From Candidatus Macondimonas diazotrophica (GTDB lineage: Bacteria; Pseudomonadota; Gammaproteobacteria; UBA5335), in the NCBI RefSeq assembly GCF_004684205.1, contig NZ_SRIO01000007.1:62001-126000 (forward strand): a DNA stretch of 64,000 nucleotides. Reading direction: 5' to 3'. This document shows positions 33,385-42,434 of the stretch, one piece after another. Both the position numbers and the translations under genes were made by a program. The first letter of the stretch is position 1, and every line of letters starts with the position of its first letter. The notes under the pieces are model-generated. The model was not told the DNA's origin. It saw only the letters and a list, made by a program, of their open reading frames with translations, and made no database searches.

Positions 33385-35673
33385 ATGCATGAGCGCGTCC
33401 GTCGGCTGCGTCTGATTTGCCGGGGTCACGTGCAGGGCGTGGGACTGCGTCCCTATGTCTATCGCCGCGCGACCGAACTTGCCCTGGGCGGCTGGGTCGT
33501 CAACAGCGCCGGCGAGGTGCGCATCGAAGTTCAGGGAAGCGTATCGGCGATGGCGGCTTTTCTGCGCGACCTGAGGCGTATCCCCCCGCCGGCGCGCATC
33601 GATGTGATGATCCGGCAAGCGCGGCCGCTGGAGGCGGCGGCGCCGTTTCGGATTCATTCCAGCGCGGCGGATGACCCTGCCGGCATGGTGATCGCGCCGG
33701 ATCTGGCCACCTGTCCGGCCTGCCGGGCGGAGCTGTTCGATCCCACCGCCCGCCGTTACCGTTATCCGTTCACCACCTGTAGCCAGTGCGGGCCACGCTG
33801 GTCGATCCTGCGACGACTGCCGTTCGATCGGGATCATACCGTCATGGCAGGTTTTCCGCTCTGTGCCCAGTGCCGGGCCGAATATGAGAACCCCGCCGAC
33901 CGGCGCTTCCATGCCCAGACCCTGGCTTGTCCGGCGTGTGGTCCCGCGCTCACCTGGCATCAGTCCGATGGCGCCATCAGCGCGCGCGGTGGGGACGCGC
34001 TGGACCTGGCCGTTGCCGCGCTGCGCCAGGGGCAGATCGTGGCCGTCAAGGGCATCGGCGGCTTTCATCTGTTGACCGATGCGCGGGATGAAGCCGCGGT
34101 GGCGCGTTTGCGCGTGCTCAAGGCACGACCGACCAAGCCCTTGGCCGTGCTGTTTCCGGATCTCGACCAGGCCGGCCGCAGTGGTCATATCGGTGCGACA
34201 GAGGCGGCCATTCTGACCTCGGCCGCCGCGCCAATCGTGCTGCTCGCGCGGCGAGAGGATGACCCGCTCGGCCGCGCGCTTGCCCCCGGGCTCGATCATC
34301 TCGGCGCCCTTTTGCCGTACAGCCCCCTGCACCACCTGCTGATGGCGGCTCTGGGTTTTCCGGTGGTGGCGACCAGCGCCAATCGCAAGGGTGCGCCGCT
34401 GTGTTTCGAGAACGGCGAGGCCTTGCGCGAATTATCGGGACTGGCCGATGGCTTTCTGCTGCACGATCGAGCCATTCTGCGGCCAGTTGAAGACAGCGTG
34501 GTGCAGGTGTTCGCGCATGAGGCGCTGAGGCTGCGCCTGGGCCGCGGCGATGTTCCCGTGACGTTGACTCTGCCGCGTGCGGCCAGGCCGGTGCTCGGCG
34601 TCGGCGGGCAATGGAAGAATACTGTGGCGCTCACGGTCAAGGATCGCCTCGTGATTGGCGGCTATCGCGGCGATCTGGACCATCCCCAGGCGCAAGCGGC
34701 CTGGGCGCAGGAATGCGCGACGCTGCCGGCGCTGTTCGGCGCGTTACCCCGCACATGGGCCTGCGACGCGCATCCCGATTACGTCCCCACCCGCGAGGCA
34801 AGCCGCCTGGCCATGGGAGGCGGATTCGGCGTTTCGTCGGTTCAGCATCATCATGCCCATCTGGCCGCGGCCATCGTGGAGGGGCGCTGCACTGAACCGC
34901 TGCTGGGGGTGGTATGGGACGGTACAGGGCTGGGTTCCGACGGAACGATCTGGGGTGGAGAACTGCTGGCCTGGGAGGCGGGCCAAGTGCGGCGCATCGG
35001 TGCGCTGCTTCCCTTCGCCTTGCCCGGGGGTGATGCAGCCGTGCGGGATCCACGCCGCTCGGCCCTGGGTGTTCTAGCCGCGCTCGGCGAACCGCTGGAT
35101 GGTCCCTTGGCGCGCAGCCTGGGCTACGATGCACAGAGTCTGCACGTCCTGACGCGGATGTTGGAGACCGGCGCCGGCTGCGTCACAACGACCAGCGCCG
35201 GGCGACTGTTCGACGCCGTGGCCGCATTGCTGGGCCACCGGGCGCCGGTGAGCTACGAGGGGGAGGCTGCGATGACCTTGGAGGCCTTGGCGCGTCGCCA
35301 CCCCGAGATGCTGAACCCGTATCTGGTTTCCGGTGTCACGACCGACAACACGTCGGGTTGGATCCGCATGGACTGGCGAGGCGTGCTTGTTGCGGTACTG
35401 GCCGAGCAGCAGGCGGGTCGGCCCGCCGGGCACATTGCCGCGCGTTGGCATGCCACGCTTGCTGCGCTGCTTGCGCAGGCCGTGGCCGAGCGACGCGAGC
35501 GGGCGGTGGTGCTGACCGGGGGCTGTTTTCAGAACACGCTGCTGCTCGGACAGGCGGTTCAATTATTGCGTGCGCAGGGGCGGGGTGTGTTCTGGCCCCG
35601 CCGCCTGCCGGTCAATGACGGCAGTCTGGCGGCGGGGCAGGCGGCTGTGGTCGCGGGCGTTTGGGGAGGATAG
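33385..35673 (+). CDS. hypF: Carbamoyltransferase HypF
   Basis: A 762-residue enzyme making the cyanide ligands of the NiFe site from carbamoyl phosphate. In order it has an acylphosphatase domain (CRGHVQGVGLRPYVYRRA), two zinc-finger pairs (CPACRAELF...CSQCGPRWS and CAQCRAEY...CPACGP), a YrdC-like domain (KGIGGFHLLTDA) and a Kae1-like domain with the HHHAH signature in VQHHHAHLAAAI. ATG 33385 is eight bases after hypA; the frame is open further upstream but lacks homologous content. Confidence 0.96.
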   Translation: MHERVRRLRLICRGHVQGVGLRPYVYRRATELALGGWVVNSAGEVRIEVQGSVSAMAAFLRDLRRIPPPARIDVMIRQARPLEAAAPFRIHSSAADDPAGMVIAPDLATCPACRAELFDPTARRYRYPFTTCSQCGPRWSILRRLPFDRDHTVMAGFPLCAQCRAEYENPADRRFHAQTLACPACGPALTWHQSDGAISARGGDALDLAVAALRQGQIVAVKGIGGFHLLTDARDEAAVARLRVLKARPTKPLAVLFPDLDQAGRSGHIGATEAAILTSAAAPIVLLARREDDPLGRALAPGLDHLGALLPYSPLHHLLMAALGFPVVATSANRKGAPLCFENGEALRELSGLADGFLLHDRAILRPVEDSVVQVFAHEALRLRLGRGDVPVTLTLPRAARPVLGVGGQWKNTVALTVKDRLVIGGYRGDLDHPQAQAAWAQECATLPALFGALPRTWACDAHPDYVPTREASRLAMGGGFGVSSVQHHHAHLAAAIVEGRCTEPLLGVVWDGTGLGSDGTIWGGELLAWEAGQVRRIGALLPFALPGGDAAVRDPRRSALGVLAALGEPLDGPLARSLGYDAQSLHVLTRMLETGAGCVTTTSAGRLFDAVAALLGHRAPVSYEGEAAMTLEALARRHPEMLNPYLVSGVTTDNTSGWIRMDWRGVLVAVLAEQQAGRPAGHIAARWHATLAALLAQAVAERRERAVVLTGGCFQNTLLLGQAVQLLRAQGRGVFWPRRLPVNDGSLAAGQAAVVAGVWGG

Positions 35674-35676
35674 GGC

Positions 35677-35907
35677 ATGTGTCTGGCGATTGCGGGGCGG
35701 TTGCTGAGCGAGGATGGCGAGGACGCGCTGTTTCGGACCGGGCGGGTCGATTTCGGTGGCGTGGTCAAGGCCGTGAATCTCGCCTGCGTGCCGGAGGCCG
35801 AGGTCGGGGATCTGTTGCTGGTCCACGCGGGTCTGGCGATCGGCCGGATCGACCCGGATCGATCCCGGCCGCTGGACCGGAACGTGTCGGGCACGGAGGG
35901 CGTATGA
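35677..35907 (+). CDS. hypC: Hydrogenase maturation chaperone HypC
   Basis: A 76-residue OB-fold chaperone beginning MCLAIAGRL, with the essential N-terminal Cys2 that binds the Fe(CN)2CO unit and hydrogenase precursor with HypD. It starts three bases after hypF and its stop overlaps the hypD start (ATGA). VNLACVPEAEVGDLLLVHAG is the conserved core. Confidence 0.95.
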   Translation: MCLAIAGRLLSEDGEDALFRTGRVDFGGVVKAVNLACVPEAEVGDLLLVHAGLAIGRIDPDRSRPLDRNVSGTEGV

Positions 35908-36998
35908 ACGCCGCGGGTGTGGAAGCCGATGCGATCCGACGCGCGGTGGAGGACATTGCCCATCGGGTGAGCCGCCCCTGGACGCTGATGGAGGTTTGCG
36001 GCGGGCAAACCCATGCCATCCTGCGCCATGGCCTCGATCGTTTGCTGGAGCCACTGGGCATTGAACTCCTGCATGGTCCGGGTTGTCCGGTCTGTGTCAC
36101 GCCGGCTGCGCAGATCGATCAGGCCATTGTGCTGTCGCGCATGCCCGGCGTGGTGTTGTGCTCGTTCGGCGATATGTTGCGCGTGCCGGGCACTACCGAA
36201 GACCTCTCCATGGCCCGAGCGCGCGGCGGCCGGGTGCAGGTGGTCTACTCACCGTTGGACGCGGTGCGGCTGGCCGAGGCCAGCCCGAAGGACCAGGTGG
36301 TGTTCTTTGCCGTGGGGTTCGAAACGACCGCGCCAGCTACCGCCTTGGCCGTGCGTCAGGCGCAGGCGCTGGGGCTCGACAACTTTTCGTTGCTGGTGGC
36401 GCATGTGCGCGTGCCGCCGGCGGTGGAAGTTCTGTTGGCCGCGCCGGATTGCCGCATCCAAGGGCTGCTTGCCGCGGGTCACGTCTGTACGGTGATGGGC
36501 TTGAACGAGTATGCCCCTTTGGTAGCGCGATTCGGCGTGCCGATCGTCGCAACCGGATTCGAGCCGCTCGACCTTCTCGAAGGTGTGTCGTGCATCATCC
36601 GCCAGCTTGAAGCCAGCCAGGCGCGGCTCGAAAATGCCTATGGGCGCGCCGTGGCCGAGACGGGGCAGACGGCCGCCCGGGATCTGGTGGAAGCCGTGTT
36701 CGAACCGGCGACGCGCCCGTGGCGTGGATTGCCCCCCATCCCTGGCGGAGCATGGGTCCTGCGGCCGTCCTGGCAGTCCTTCGATGCGTATCGTCGGTTT
36801 GCGCCCGGCGTTCCGGCCGAGCCGGCGCAGACCGAATGTCTGGCCGGGGCGGTTCTGACCGGCCGGATCCAGCCGATCGAATGTCCGGCCTATGGTCACC
36901 GCTGCACGCCGGAGCGTCCGCTGGGTGCGCCCATGGTGTCCGCCGAAGGCGCGTGCGCGGCCTACTTCCAATACCGCGCGCCGGAGGGAAACGCATGA
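35904..36998 (+). CDS. hypD: Hydrogenase maturation factor HypD
   Basis: A 364-residue scaffold protein on which the Fe(CN)2CO group is assembled. Conserved motifs are MEVCGGQTHAILRHG, LLHGPGCPVCVTP, FFAVGFETTAPATA and the [4Fe-4S] ligands in the C-terminal region (ECLAGAVLTGRIQPIECPAY, HRCTPERPLGAPMVSAEGAC). Overlaps hypC and hypE by four bases each. Confidence 0.96.
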   Translation: MNAAGVEADAIRRAVEDIAHRVSRPWTLMEVCGGQTHAILRHGLDRLLEPLGIELLHGPGCPVCVTPAAQIDQAIVLSRMPGVVLCSFGDMLRVPGTTEDLSMARARGGRVQVVYSPLDAVRLAEASPKDQVVFFAVGFETTAPATALAVRQAQALGLDNFSLLVAHVRVPPAVEVLLAAPDCRIQGLLAAGHVCTVMGLNEYAPLVARFGVPIVATGFEPLDLLEGVSCIIRQLEASQARLENAYGRAVAETGQTAARDLVEAVFEPATRPWRGLPPIPGGAWVLRPSWQSFDAYRRFAPGVPAEPAQTECLAGAVLTGRIQPIECPAYGHRCTPERPLGAPMVSAEGACAAYFQYRAPEGNA

Positions 36999-38053
36999 AG
37001 TCCGATCCGCCCGCGACCGCTGGGCTGTTGTGCCCCATGCCCGTGTCAGCGGTTGGCGAGATCCGCATGGCCCACGGCGGCGGTGGCCGCATGAGCCAGG
37101 ATTTGCTGGAACGGGTCATCCTGCCGCGCCTTGGCCGGCGCGCTGCCGAGCTGCACGATGCGGCGGTACTGGCGCCGCAGGCCGGTTCCTGGGCAGTGGC
37201 GACCGATGCCTTCGTGGTCCGGCCGCTGTTCTTTCCCGGAGGTGATATCGGCTCCTTGGCCGTGTATGGGACAGTCAATGATCTGTTGATGGCGGGTGCC
37301 CAGCCCGTGGCGCTGACGCTATCGCTGATTCTCGAGGAAGGACTTCCCCTCGAGGTACTGGAGCGCGTGCTGGACAGCGTTCGGGACGCCAGCCGGCGCT
37401 GCGGGATTCATGTGGTGGCCGGGGATACCAAGGTCGTGGGGCGGGGTGAGGCCGACGGTCTGTATCTGACCATGACCGGCTTGGGCCGCGTCGTGCCGGG
37501 ATACGCGCCGCATCCGCGCCATGTTCGCGCTGGTGACCGGATTCTCGTATCCGGCGATCTGGGGCGGCATGGGCTCGCGATTCTCAACGCGCGGGAGGCC
37601 TTGGGCTTTGAAGGTGATCTGAATAGTGATTGCGCGCCATTGAGCGAACCGGTCGAAGCACTGATGGCCGCGGTCGATGCCGCTGATCTGCGGGTGATGC
37701 GCGATGTGACCCGTGGCGGATTGTCCGCGGTATTGCATGAGATCGCCGCGGCGGCGGGTTTGTCGTTCCAGATCACGGAGGCAGCGATTCCGGTCGACGC
37801 CCCGGTCCGGGCGGCTTGCGCCTTGTTGGGCCTGGACCCGTTGCAGCTGGCTTGCGAAGGGCGCTTCATCGCGATCGTATCGCCGCAGTGCGAGGCAGCT
37901 GCGCTGGCAGCGCTCCGCGGCTGCACATCGAGCGTCGGTGCGGTGCGCATCGGTCGAGTGGTTGCCGGTTCGGGTGTTTGCCTGGAAGATCCGCTGGGGA
38001 TGCGGCGACCCATGCTGTGGGGAAGCGGCGAGATGCTGCCGCGGATCTGTTGA
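36995..38053 (+). CDS. hypE: Carbamoyl dehydratase HypE
   Basis: A 352-residue PurM-like ATPase that dehydrates the carbamoyl group received from HypF to thiocyanate. It ends in PRIC, the essential C-terminal cysteine that carries the ligand. MAHGGGGRMSQDLLERVILP and RDVTRGGLSAVLHEIA are hallmark segments. It is the last gene of the hydrogenase operon; a convergent GGDEF gene begins 9 bases later without a recognisable terminator between them. Confidence 0.96.
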   Translation: MKSDPPATAGLLCPMPVSAVGEIRMAHGGGGRMSQDLLERVILPRLGRRAAELHDAAVLAPQAGSWAVATDAFVVRPLFFPGGDIGSLAVYGTVNDLLMAGAQPVALTLSLILEEGLPLEVLERVLDSVRDASRRCGIHVVAGDTKVVGRGEADGLYLTMTGLGRVVPGYAPHPRHVRAGDRILVSGDLGRHGLAILNAREALGFEGDLNSDCAPLSEPVEALMAAVDAADLRVMRDVTRGGLSAVLHEIAAAAGLSFQITEAAIPVDAPVRAACALLGLDPLQLACEGRFIAIVSPQCEAAALAALRGCTSSVGAVRIGRVVAGSGVCLEDPLGMRRPMLWGSGEMLPRIC

Positions 38054-38062
38054 TGATGCCGG

Positions 38063-39322
38063 TCAGCCAGAGACCTGGGCTTGCTGAGCGTAAAAGCGCT
38101 GTTTGTCGGCGTACATCCGCTGATCGGCGAGGATCATCAACTGTTCAGGATCGGTTTCGTCGCTGCAGGCGATCCCGATGCTCAGGGTAATGAGCAGTTC
38201 TTGGCCGGCGTTCAACTTGAGCGGTTGCCCATCGACCTGATCCCGAATGCGTGCGGCGAGGCGCTGCGCCTGATCGCCTTTGCTTCCCGGGCAAATGATG
38301 GCGAATTCGTCGCCACCGATCCGGCAGACGATGTCTTCCGAGCGGCACGTCATTTTGAGTCGTTGAGCGACTCGGATGATGATTTGATCCCCGACACGAT
38401 GCCCGTGGCCATCATTTGCCGGTTTCAGGCCATTGATGTCGATCATCAGCAGTGAGAAATCCAAAGCTGCGCTTTGTCGTTTGCCCTCTTGGTGTTGGCG
38501 AAGCGCCTTTTGGAAATAGGATCGGTTGTAGATCCCCGTGAGTCCGTCGGTGTTGGCCAGCTGGATCAGTTCCAGTCGCAACAGATGATTTTCCACGGCA
38601 GCGGCGAGTTGGTCGCGGAACAGCTCAATGGTCCTGCGTGAGTGTTCCGGCAGGCTTGAGCCTTTGATCAGCAGGTGCCCGATGGTCTGATCTTGCCGGT
38701 TCCAGAGTGGAAACAGCGCCCATTGCCATGACGATTCTCCGCTCGACGATGCCGCAAGCCGTTCGAAAAGCCGCTCAGGCTGGCCATCCACCAGAAGTTG
38801 GCTCTCGGTTAGCAAGAGACGCTGTTCGGCTTCGGAAAATCCCGGTGCCACCAGATGTCGGACCAGATGACGGCGACGCCCGTAGAGCAGCAGGCCAAAA
38901 TGATGCGCTGGAAACAACTGCTGCAATTGCTGGATGGTCCCTTCCAGGAGATCGAGCAGGTCTTCTTTCTGCTGAATGAGCAGGCTCGCGTCGAGCAGCA
39001 CGCGCAGGATGTCGCGTTGACGCTCACTATCTGCGCGGCTGCGCGCCGCGACGGCTTGCTGTTCGATCAGCAGATAGGCGATCGAGAGGAACAGCCACAT
39101 CAGGGGCAGTGCGAGTGCCGTTGACGTTCCGAACGCGGCGATGAAGATACCCGACACCAGCCGGCCTTCCGCCAGATAGTAAAACATCGGGGCAAGGCCA
39201 ACGGCTGCAGCTACCACGAAGCCGTAGATCCCGACGGCCAGCAACCATCTTGGCTGATTGAACAGCCAGCGCTGCAGCCGGAGCAGGACGCCGGAGGAAG
39301 TCGGTGGTCGTAGTTGCTTCAT
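38063..39322 (-). CDS. Membrane-anchored GAF-GGDEF diguanylate cyclase
   Basis: A 419-residue protein with two or three N-terminal transmembrane helices (about 28-50, 58-85), a short coiled coil, a GAF-like domain (about 125-245) and a C-terminal GGDEF domain. The active loop is intact (CRIGGDEFAIICPG), with Asp/Asn substrate residues in LMIDINGLKPANDGHGH. It should make cyclic di-GMP. No upstream RxxD inhibitory site was clearly seen. It is convergent to the hydrogenase operon and monocistronic. Confidence 0.9.
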   Translation of the reverse strand: MKQLRPPTSSGVLLRLQRWLFNQPRWLLAVGIYGFVVAAAVGLAPMFYYLAEGRLVSGIFIAAFGTSTALALPLMWLFLSIAYLLIEQQAVAARSRADSERQRDILRVLLDASLLIQQKEDLLDLLEGTIQQLQQLFPAHHFGLLLYGRRRHLVRHLVAPGFSEAEQRLLLTESQLLVDGQPERLFERLAASSSGESSWQWALFPLWNRQDQTIGHLLIKGSSLPEHSRRTIELFRDQLAAAVENHLLRLELIQLANTDGLTGIYNRSYFQKALRQHQEGKRQSAALDFSLLMIDINGLKPANDGHGHRVGDQIIIRVAQRLKMTCRSEDIVCRIGGDEFAIICPGSKGDQAQRLAARIRDQVDGQPLKLNAGQELLITLSIGIACSDETDPEQLMILADQRMYADKQRFYAQQAQVSG

Positions 39323-39368
39323 GATCCCCTGGACTCAACCCTGAATGGATATTCGATCTTTAATCGGC

Positions 39369-39628
39369 CGCTCGTTAATTTTCTTGAATTCTTCGCGAAT
39401 TGGCGAGCGCAATTGGAAACCGGTACGATGATTGCTTTTGTTAATCCTAGGCGCTTTTTTCTTAATACTCCTATTTACAGGGTTCGTTCGCCTGAGTTAG
39501 TTTATATAACTCGCCAAGCTGACCATGTAAGCGCCAAGCCCGGTTGGTGGTAAGGTGCGGTCAAGTGCGTGAATTGCGAGGAGATTGATAATATAAATAG
39601 ATGCCCGGGCCTGCCCCGGGCTTTTTTT
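39369..39628 (+). ncRNA. Candidate structured non-coding RNA in an AT-rich intergenic stretch
   Basis: About 375 AT-rich bases separate the GGDEF gene from the glycosyltransferase and hold no credible gene. On the plus strand CGCTCGTTAATT (39369-39380) pairs with AATTGGCGAGCG (39398-39409) over 12 pairs, two of them G-U, so the pairing favours plus-strand RNA. Further downstream TGACC...GGTCA and GCGCC...GGTGC can nest. The stretch ends in a perfect terminator. A weak -10 (TTTAAT, 39359-39364) lies before it. This could also be a long untranslated leader or two separate elements. Confidence 0.4.
39603..39628 (+). terminator. Strong intrinsic terminator with no gene in front of it
   Basis: GCCCGGG (39603-39609), a five-base loop and CCCGGGC (39615-39621) are followed by seven T (39622-39628). 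On the plus strand there is no coding gene immediately upstream, which implies a transcript starting inside the intergenic stretch, or protection of the next gene from read-through. Confidence 0.85.
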
Positions 39629-39697
39629 GCCAGTGTCAAATTTCCTTCGCGTTCGCCCGCTAAGCTGTGCGGCATAGTTCGCCGCGGAACGTTGACG

Positions 39698-40540
39698 ATG
39701 GCCGAAATTTCCGTTCTCACCCCTGCCTTCGCCGCCCAGCGGCGCTTGCCGTCCAGCATCGCCCGTATCCTGGATCAGGATTTCGAGGACTGGGAGATGC
39801 TGATCGTCAGCGATGATGGCGTCGACTACCAGTCGATCCTGGCGCGTGAGGGAATCGCCGATCCGCGCTTGCGTTTTCTTCAGACCGCCGTCCGGGGCAG
39901 CGGCCCGAACGTCGCGCGCAATTTGGCCTTGCATGCGGCGCGCGGGCGCTTCATTGCACCGCTTGATCCGGATGATCTGTGCGATCCCAGGCGCTTGGGC
40001 TGCTTGCGTGCGCTTGCGGCTGATCATGGGATGGCGGGGGACAATCTCCACGTAATCGACGAGGCCGGCAGCCGGCCAGGTCACCTCGTGTTTCCGCTCG
40101 ATCCGCCGCTGCATTTTCTGACCATTGACGATCTGTACGGAATTCCAGTGCCGCTGTCGTTCGTCTTTCACCGCTCGCTCGTTGCCGGCGGATGGGATGA
40201 GGATATGGGTCCCGGCAGCGATATTCTGTTCACGCTGCGAGCCATGGAACGGGTGGAGCGTGCGGTCATCTACAGCGAGCCCATGCATGAATACCGGTTT
40301 CGTCCCGGATCGATCGGGCACGGGTTCGATACCACGGAGGGCGCCGAAACCGCCTACCGCTGTTGTCTGCAGCGCTTGCGCGAAGGCGATCTGGGCTTCC
40401 GGAGTCATCGCTTCCGCGAAGCGGTGGCGCGCTTGCTCTGGCACAAGCGGCGATTGAACCGGGCCTACCGCCGGGCCATCCATCAGGGATTTTCCGGCAG
40501 TTTTCTGCATTTTCTGGGGCTCTGGGAAAACCATGCGTGA
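39698..40540 (+). CDS. Family 2 glycosyltransferase
   Basis: A 280-residue GT-A protein: EISVLTPAFAAQRRLPSSIA opens the nucleotide-sugar fold, IVSDDGVD and APLDPDDLCDP carry the metal/sugar-binding Asp residues (DxD-like), and GGWDEDMGPGSD is the acceptor-site ED region. No membrane helix. The ATG at 39698 is preferred because the upstream frame runs through the terminator. Its 3' end overlaps the MBL gene by eight bases. Donor and acceptor are unknown. Confidence 0.85.
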   Translation: MAEISVLTPAFAAQRRLPSSIARILDQDFEDWEMLIVSDDGVDYQSILAREGIADPRLRFLQTAVRGSGPNVARNLALHAARGRFIAPLDPDDLCDPRRLGCLRALAADHGMAGDNLHVIDEAGSRPGHLVFPLDPPLHFLTIDDLYGIPVPLSFVFHRSLVAGGWDEDMGPGSDILFTLRAMERVERAVIYSEPMHEYRFRPGSIGHGFDTTEGAETAYRCCLQRLREGDLGFRSHRFREAVARLLWHKRRLNRAYRRAIHQGFSGSFLHFLGLWENHA

Positions 40541-41321
40541 GGCCGGGTGGCAGGCCCGCTTCCTGGGTGTGGGCGCGGCGGGATTCCCGGCGCCCTCGAG
40601 CGCGGCATGGGTGCTGGAGCGGCACGAGGCGGCCCTGTTGCTCGTCGATTGCGGCCCCGAAATCCCCGAGGCCTACCATCGGCAGTATGGCCATTGGCCG
40701 TGCGCGCTCTATCTGACCCATACCCATTACGACCACATCGGTGGACTGGAATCGCTCTTTTTTGCCCTGCGGTTCGCTGATCCGCCGCCGCCGCTGTGTC
40801 GCTTGTTCGTTCCCGCACCGCTGGTCGGAATGTTGCAGCAGCGCGTTGCCGATTACCCGGGCACCCTGGCCGAGGGCATGGCCAACTTCTGGGATGTGTT
40901 TCAGCTCATTCCGGTCAGCGCTGGCTTTTGGCATCGAAATCTGGCGTTCCGAGTCTTTCCAGCTCGGCATCATCTTCCCGGATCGGCGTTCGGGCTGGCC
41001 TTGCCGGGCGTGTTCTGGTTTAGCGGCGACAGCCGGCCTATTCCGGAGCAAGCCATTGCGCATGCCGGTCAGGGGGAAGTGTTGCTGCACGACTGTCGTC
41101 TGATCGGCAATCCCTCTCACAGCGGCATCGACGATCTGGATCGAGAATACCCGCTGGCCCTGCGCGAACGCATGTGCCTCTACCACTACCAGGACGCCCG
41201 CGCGGCGATCCAACTCGAGGCTAGCGGATATCGGGCGGCCCGGCCGGCGCAGCCGATCGCACTGGCCGACCCTCTGCAACCAGCATTCGCTCCCCATTCG
41301 CTAGCGATCCTGAACCGTTGA
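40533..41321 (+). CDS. Metallo-beta-lactamase-fold hydrolase
   Basis: A 262-residue MBL protein. The zinc motif is LTHTHYDHIGGLESL, with further ligands likely in FSGDSRP and LLHDCRL and a late His in CLYHYQDARA. The pattern resembles ribonuclease Z/phosphodiesterase-type MBL proteins. It is translationally coupled to the glycosyltransferase, hinting at a shared pathway such as glycan or nucleotide-sugar handling, but the substrate is unknown. Confidence 0.82.
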   Translation: MREAGWQARFLGVGAAGFPAPSSAAWVLERHEAALLLVDCGPEIPEAYHRQYGHWPCALYLTHTHYDHIGGLESLFFALRFADPPPPLCRLFVPAPLVGMLQQRVADYPGTLAEGMANFWDVFQLIPVSAGFWHRNLAFRVFPARHHLPGSAFGLALPGVFWFSGDSRPIPEQAIAHAGQGEVLLHDCRLIGNPSHSGIDDLDREYPLALRERMCLYHYQDARAAIQLEASGYRAARPAQPIALADPLQPAFAPHSLAILNR

Positions 41322-41426
41322 GCCCTGCGATCCCGGTCTATCCGCTCCTACCCCGCACACCGTTTGCTCGGATCGCTTGCGACAGCCTTTGGGCGCAGTT
41401 AGTCTCGGGGTAAGGAGACCGGAACA

Positions 41427-41807
41427 ATGGTATGGGACAACCGCTATTTCTGGGGCGACCTCATCGCCGATAGTCTGGTGGGCGGCGCGGCAGCGGTGGC
41501 CGGATGGTGGCTCGCCGGCAGTGGCTATCCGATCGTGGTCGTGTTCGGCTTGGCCTTTCTGATGGGTGGAATCGGCGGCATGCTGCTCAACATGCTGGTG
41601 TTTTCGCATTGGCTTGGCGCCATGGAGACCATGTTCTCTACGCTGCTCGGCGGCGCACTGGGGGGTGTGGTCGGTGCAGCCATGGCCGAGGCTGGATGGA
41701 TCGGCGCTGGGGTCGCGGGCGTCGGCGCCGGTGTGCTCGTGTTCGCAGCCCTGGCCGTGCTGCAGGCCCGCATTTCGGCTCGAGCCCGGCGAGGCAACTG
41801 GTCATGA
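41427..41807 (+). CDS. Small multi-helix membrane protein, function unknown
   Basis: A 126-residue Gly/Ala-rich protein with about four hydrophobic helices (roughly 13-30, 33-57, 68-88, 91-110) containing glycine-zipper-like stretches (GGALGGVVGAAMAEAG). No family was recognised. GTAAGGAG precedes the ATG at 41427. Its stop overlaps the methyltransferase start by four bases. Confidence 0.7.
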   Translation: MVWDNRYFWGDLIADSLVGGAAAVAGWWLAGSGYPIVVVFGLAFLMGGIGGMLLNMLVFSHWLGAMETMFSTLLGGALGGVVGAAMAEAGWIGAGVAGVGAGVLVFAALAVLQARISARARRGNWS

Positions 41808-42421
41808 GTGACACACAGCAGACCCAGCGCAAATGGGACCGCGCCGCACCCCGTTACGATCTCATGGTGGCCGGCGGTCAAGAACGACGCTGGGCGCGGG
41901 CGAAGCAGGCGCTCTACAGCACCATGGGCGATGGACCGATCCTGTTCGTGGCCCTCGGAACGGGACTCGACATTACCCACTTCCCACCGGGGCGGGACAT
42001 TGTTGCACTGGATATCAGCCCGGCGATGCTGAAACGTGCGGCGCCGCGTATTGCGGCCTATTCCGGCCATCTGCGTGCCGATGTGATGGATGTGCGAGCC
42101 TTGAACTTCCCCGATGGTCACTTTGACCAGGTGTTTACGGCCTGTACTTTCTGTTCGGTCCCCGACCCGGTGCGCGGCTTGAAGGAGCTGTACCGGGTCC
42201 TGCGACCGGGTGGCACGCTGGGCATGTTCGAGCACACCGGAAGCCGCTATTTTCCCTTCAATGTCCTGCTCGATGCACTCACCCCTCTCAGTCGTCTGGT
42301 CGGGCCGGATCTGAACCGCGATACGGTGGGCAACGTACTGCGCGCGGGTTTCACTGTGGAGTTGGTCGAACCACTCTATCTCGACATCGTCAAGACGATA
42401 CGTGCCCGCAAGCCCCGCTGA
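41804..42421 (+). CDS. Class I SAM-dependent methyltransferase (UbiE-like)
   Basis: A 205-residue Rossmann-fold methyltransferase. Motif I is degenerate (LFVALGTGLDITHFPPG), followed by VALDISPAML (acidic residue for SAM ribose), FPDGHFDQVFTACTFCSVPD and LYRVLRPGG. Similar small methyltransferases act on lipids or quinones. It is coupled to a preceding membrane protein and followed by a PLD-type gene, so a membrane-lipid substrate is conceivable but unproven. Confidence 0.85.
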   Translation: MSDTQQTQRKWDRAAPRYDLMVAGGQERRWARAKQALYSTMGDGPILFVALGTGLDITHFPPGRDIVALDISPAMLKRAAPRIAAYSGHLRADVMDVRALNFPDGHFDQVFTACTFCSVPDPVRGLKELYRVLRPGGTLGMFEHTGSRYFPFNVLLDALTPLSRLVGPDLNRDTVGNVLRAGFTVELVEPLYLDIVKTIRARKPR

Positions 42422-42434
42422 ATCTGGGTGCTGC

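Noticed and set aside
36249-36971. Long antisense frame opposite hypD (and similar ones opposite pyrC, hypF, acnA and copA)
   Set aside because: Typical antisense shadows in GC-rich genes, without ribosome sites or domain features.
32659-38053. A hidden hypB in the hydrogenase cluster
   Set aside because: All intervals between hydA and hypE are covered by other genes, and no His-rich GTPase with a P-loop was found on either strand.
39314-39553. A 79-codon plus-strand open frame in the AT-rich stretch before the glycosyltransferase gene
   Set aside because: It starts inside the convergent GGDEF gene, has no ribosome site and no protein-like features. RNA structure explains the region better.
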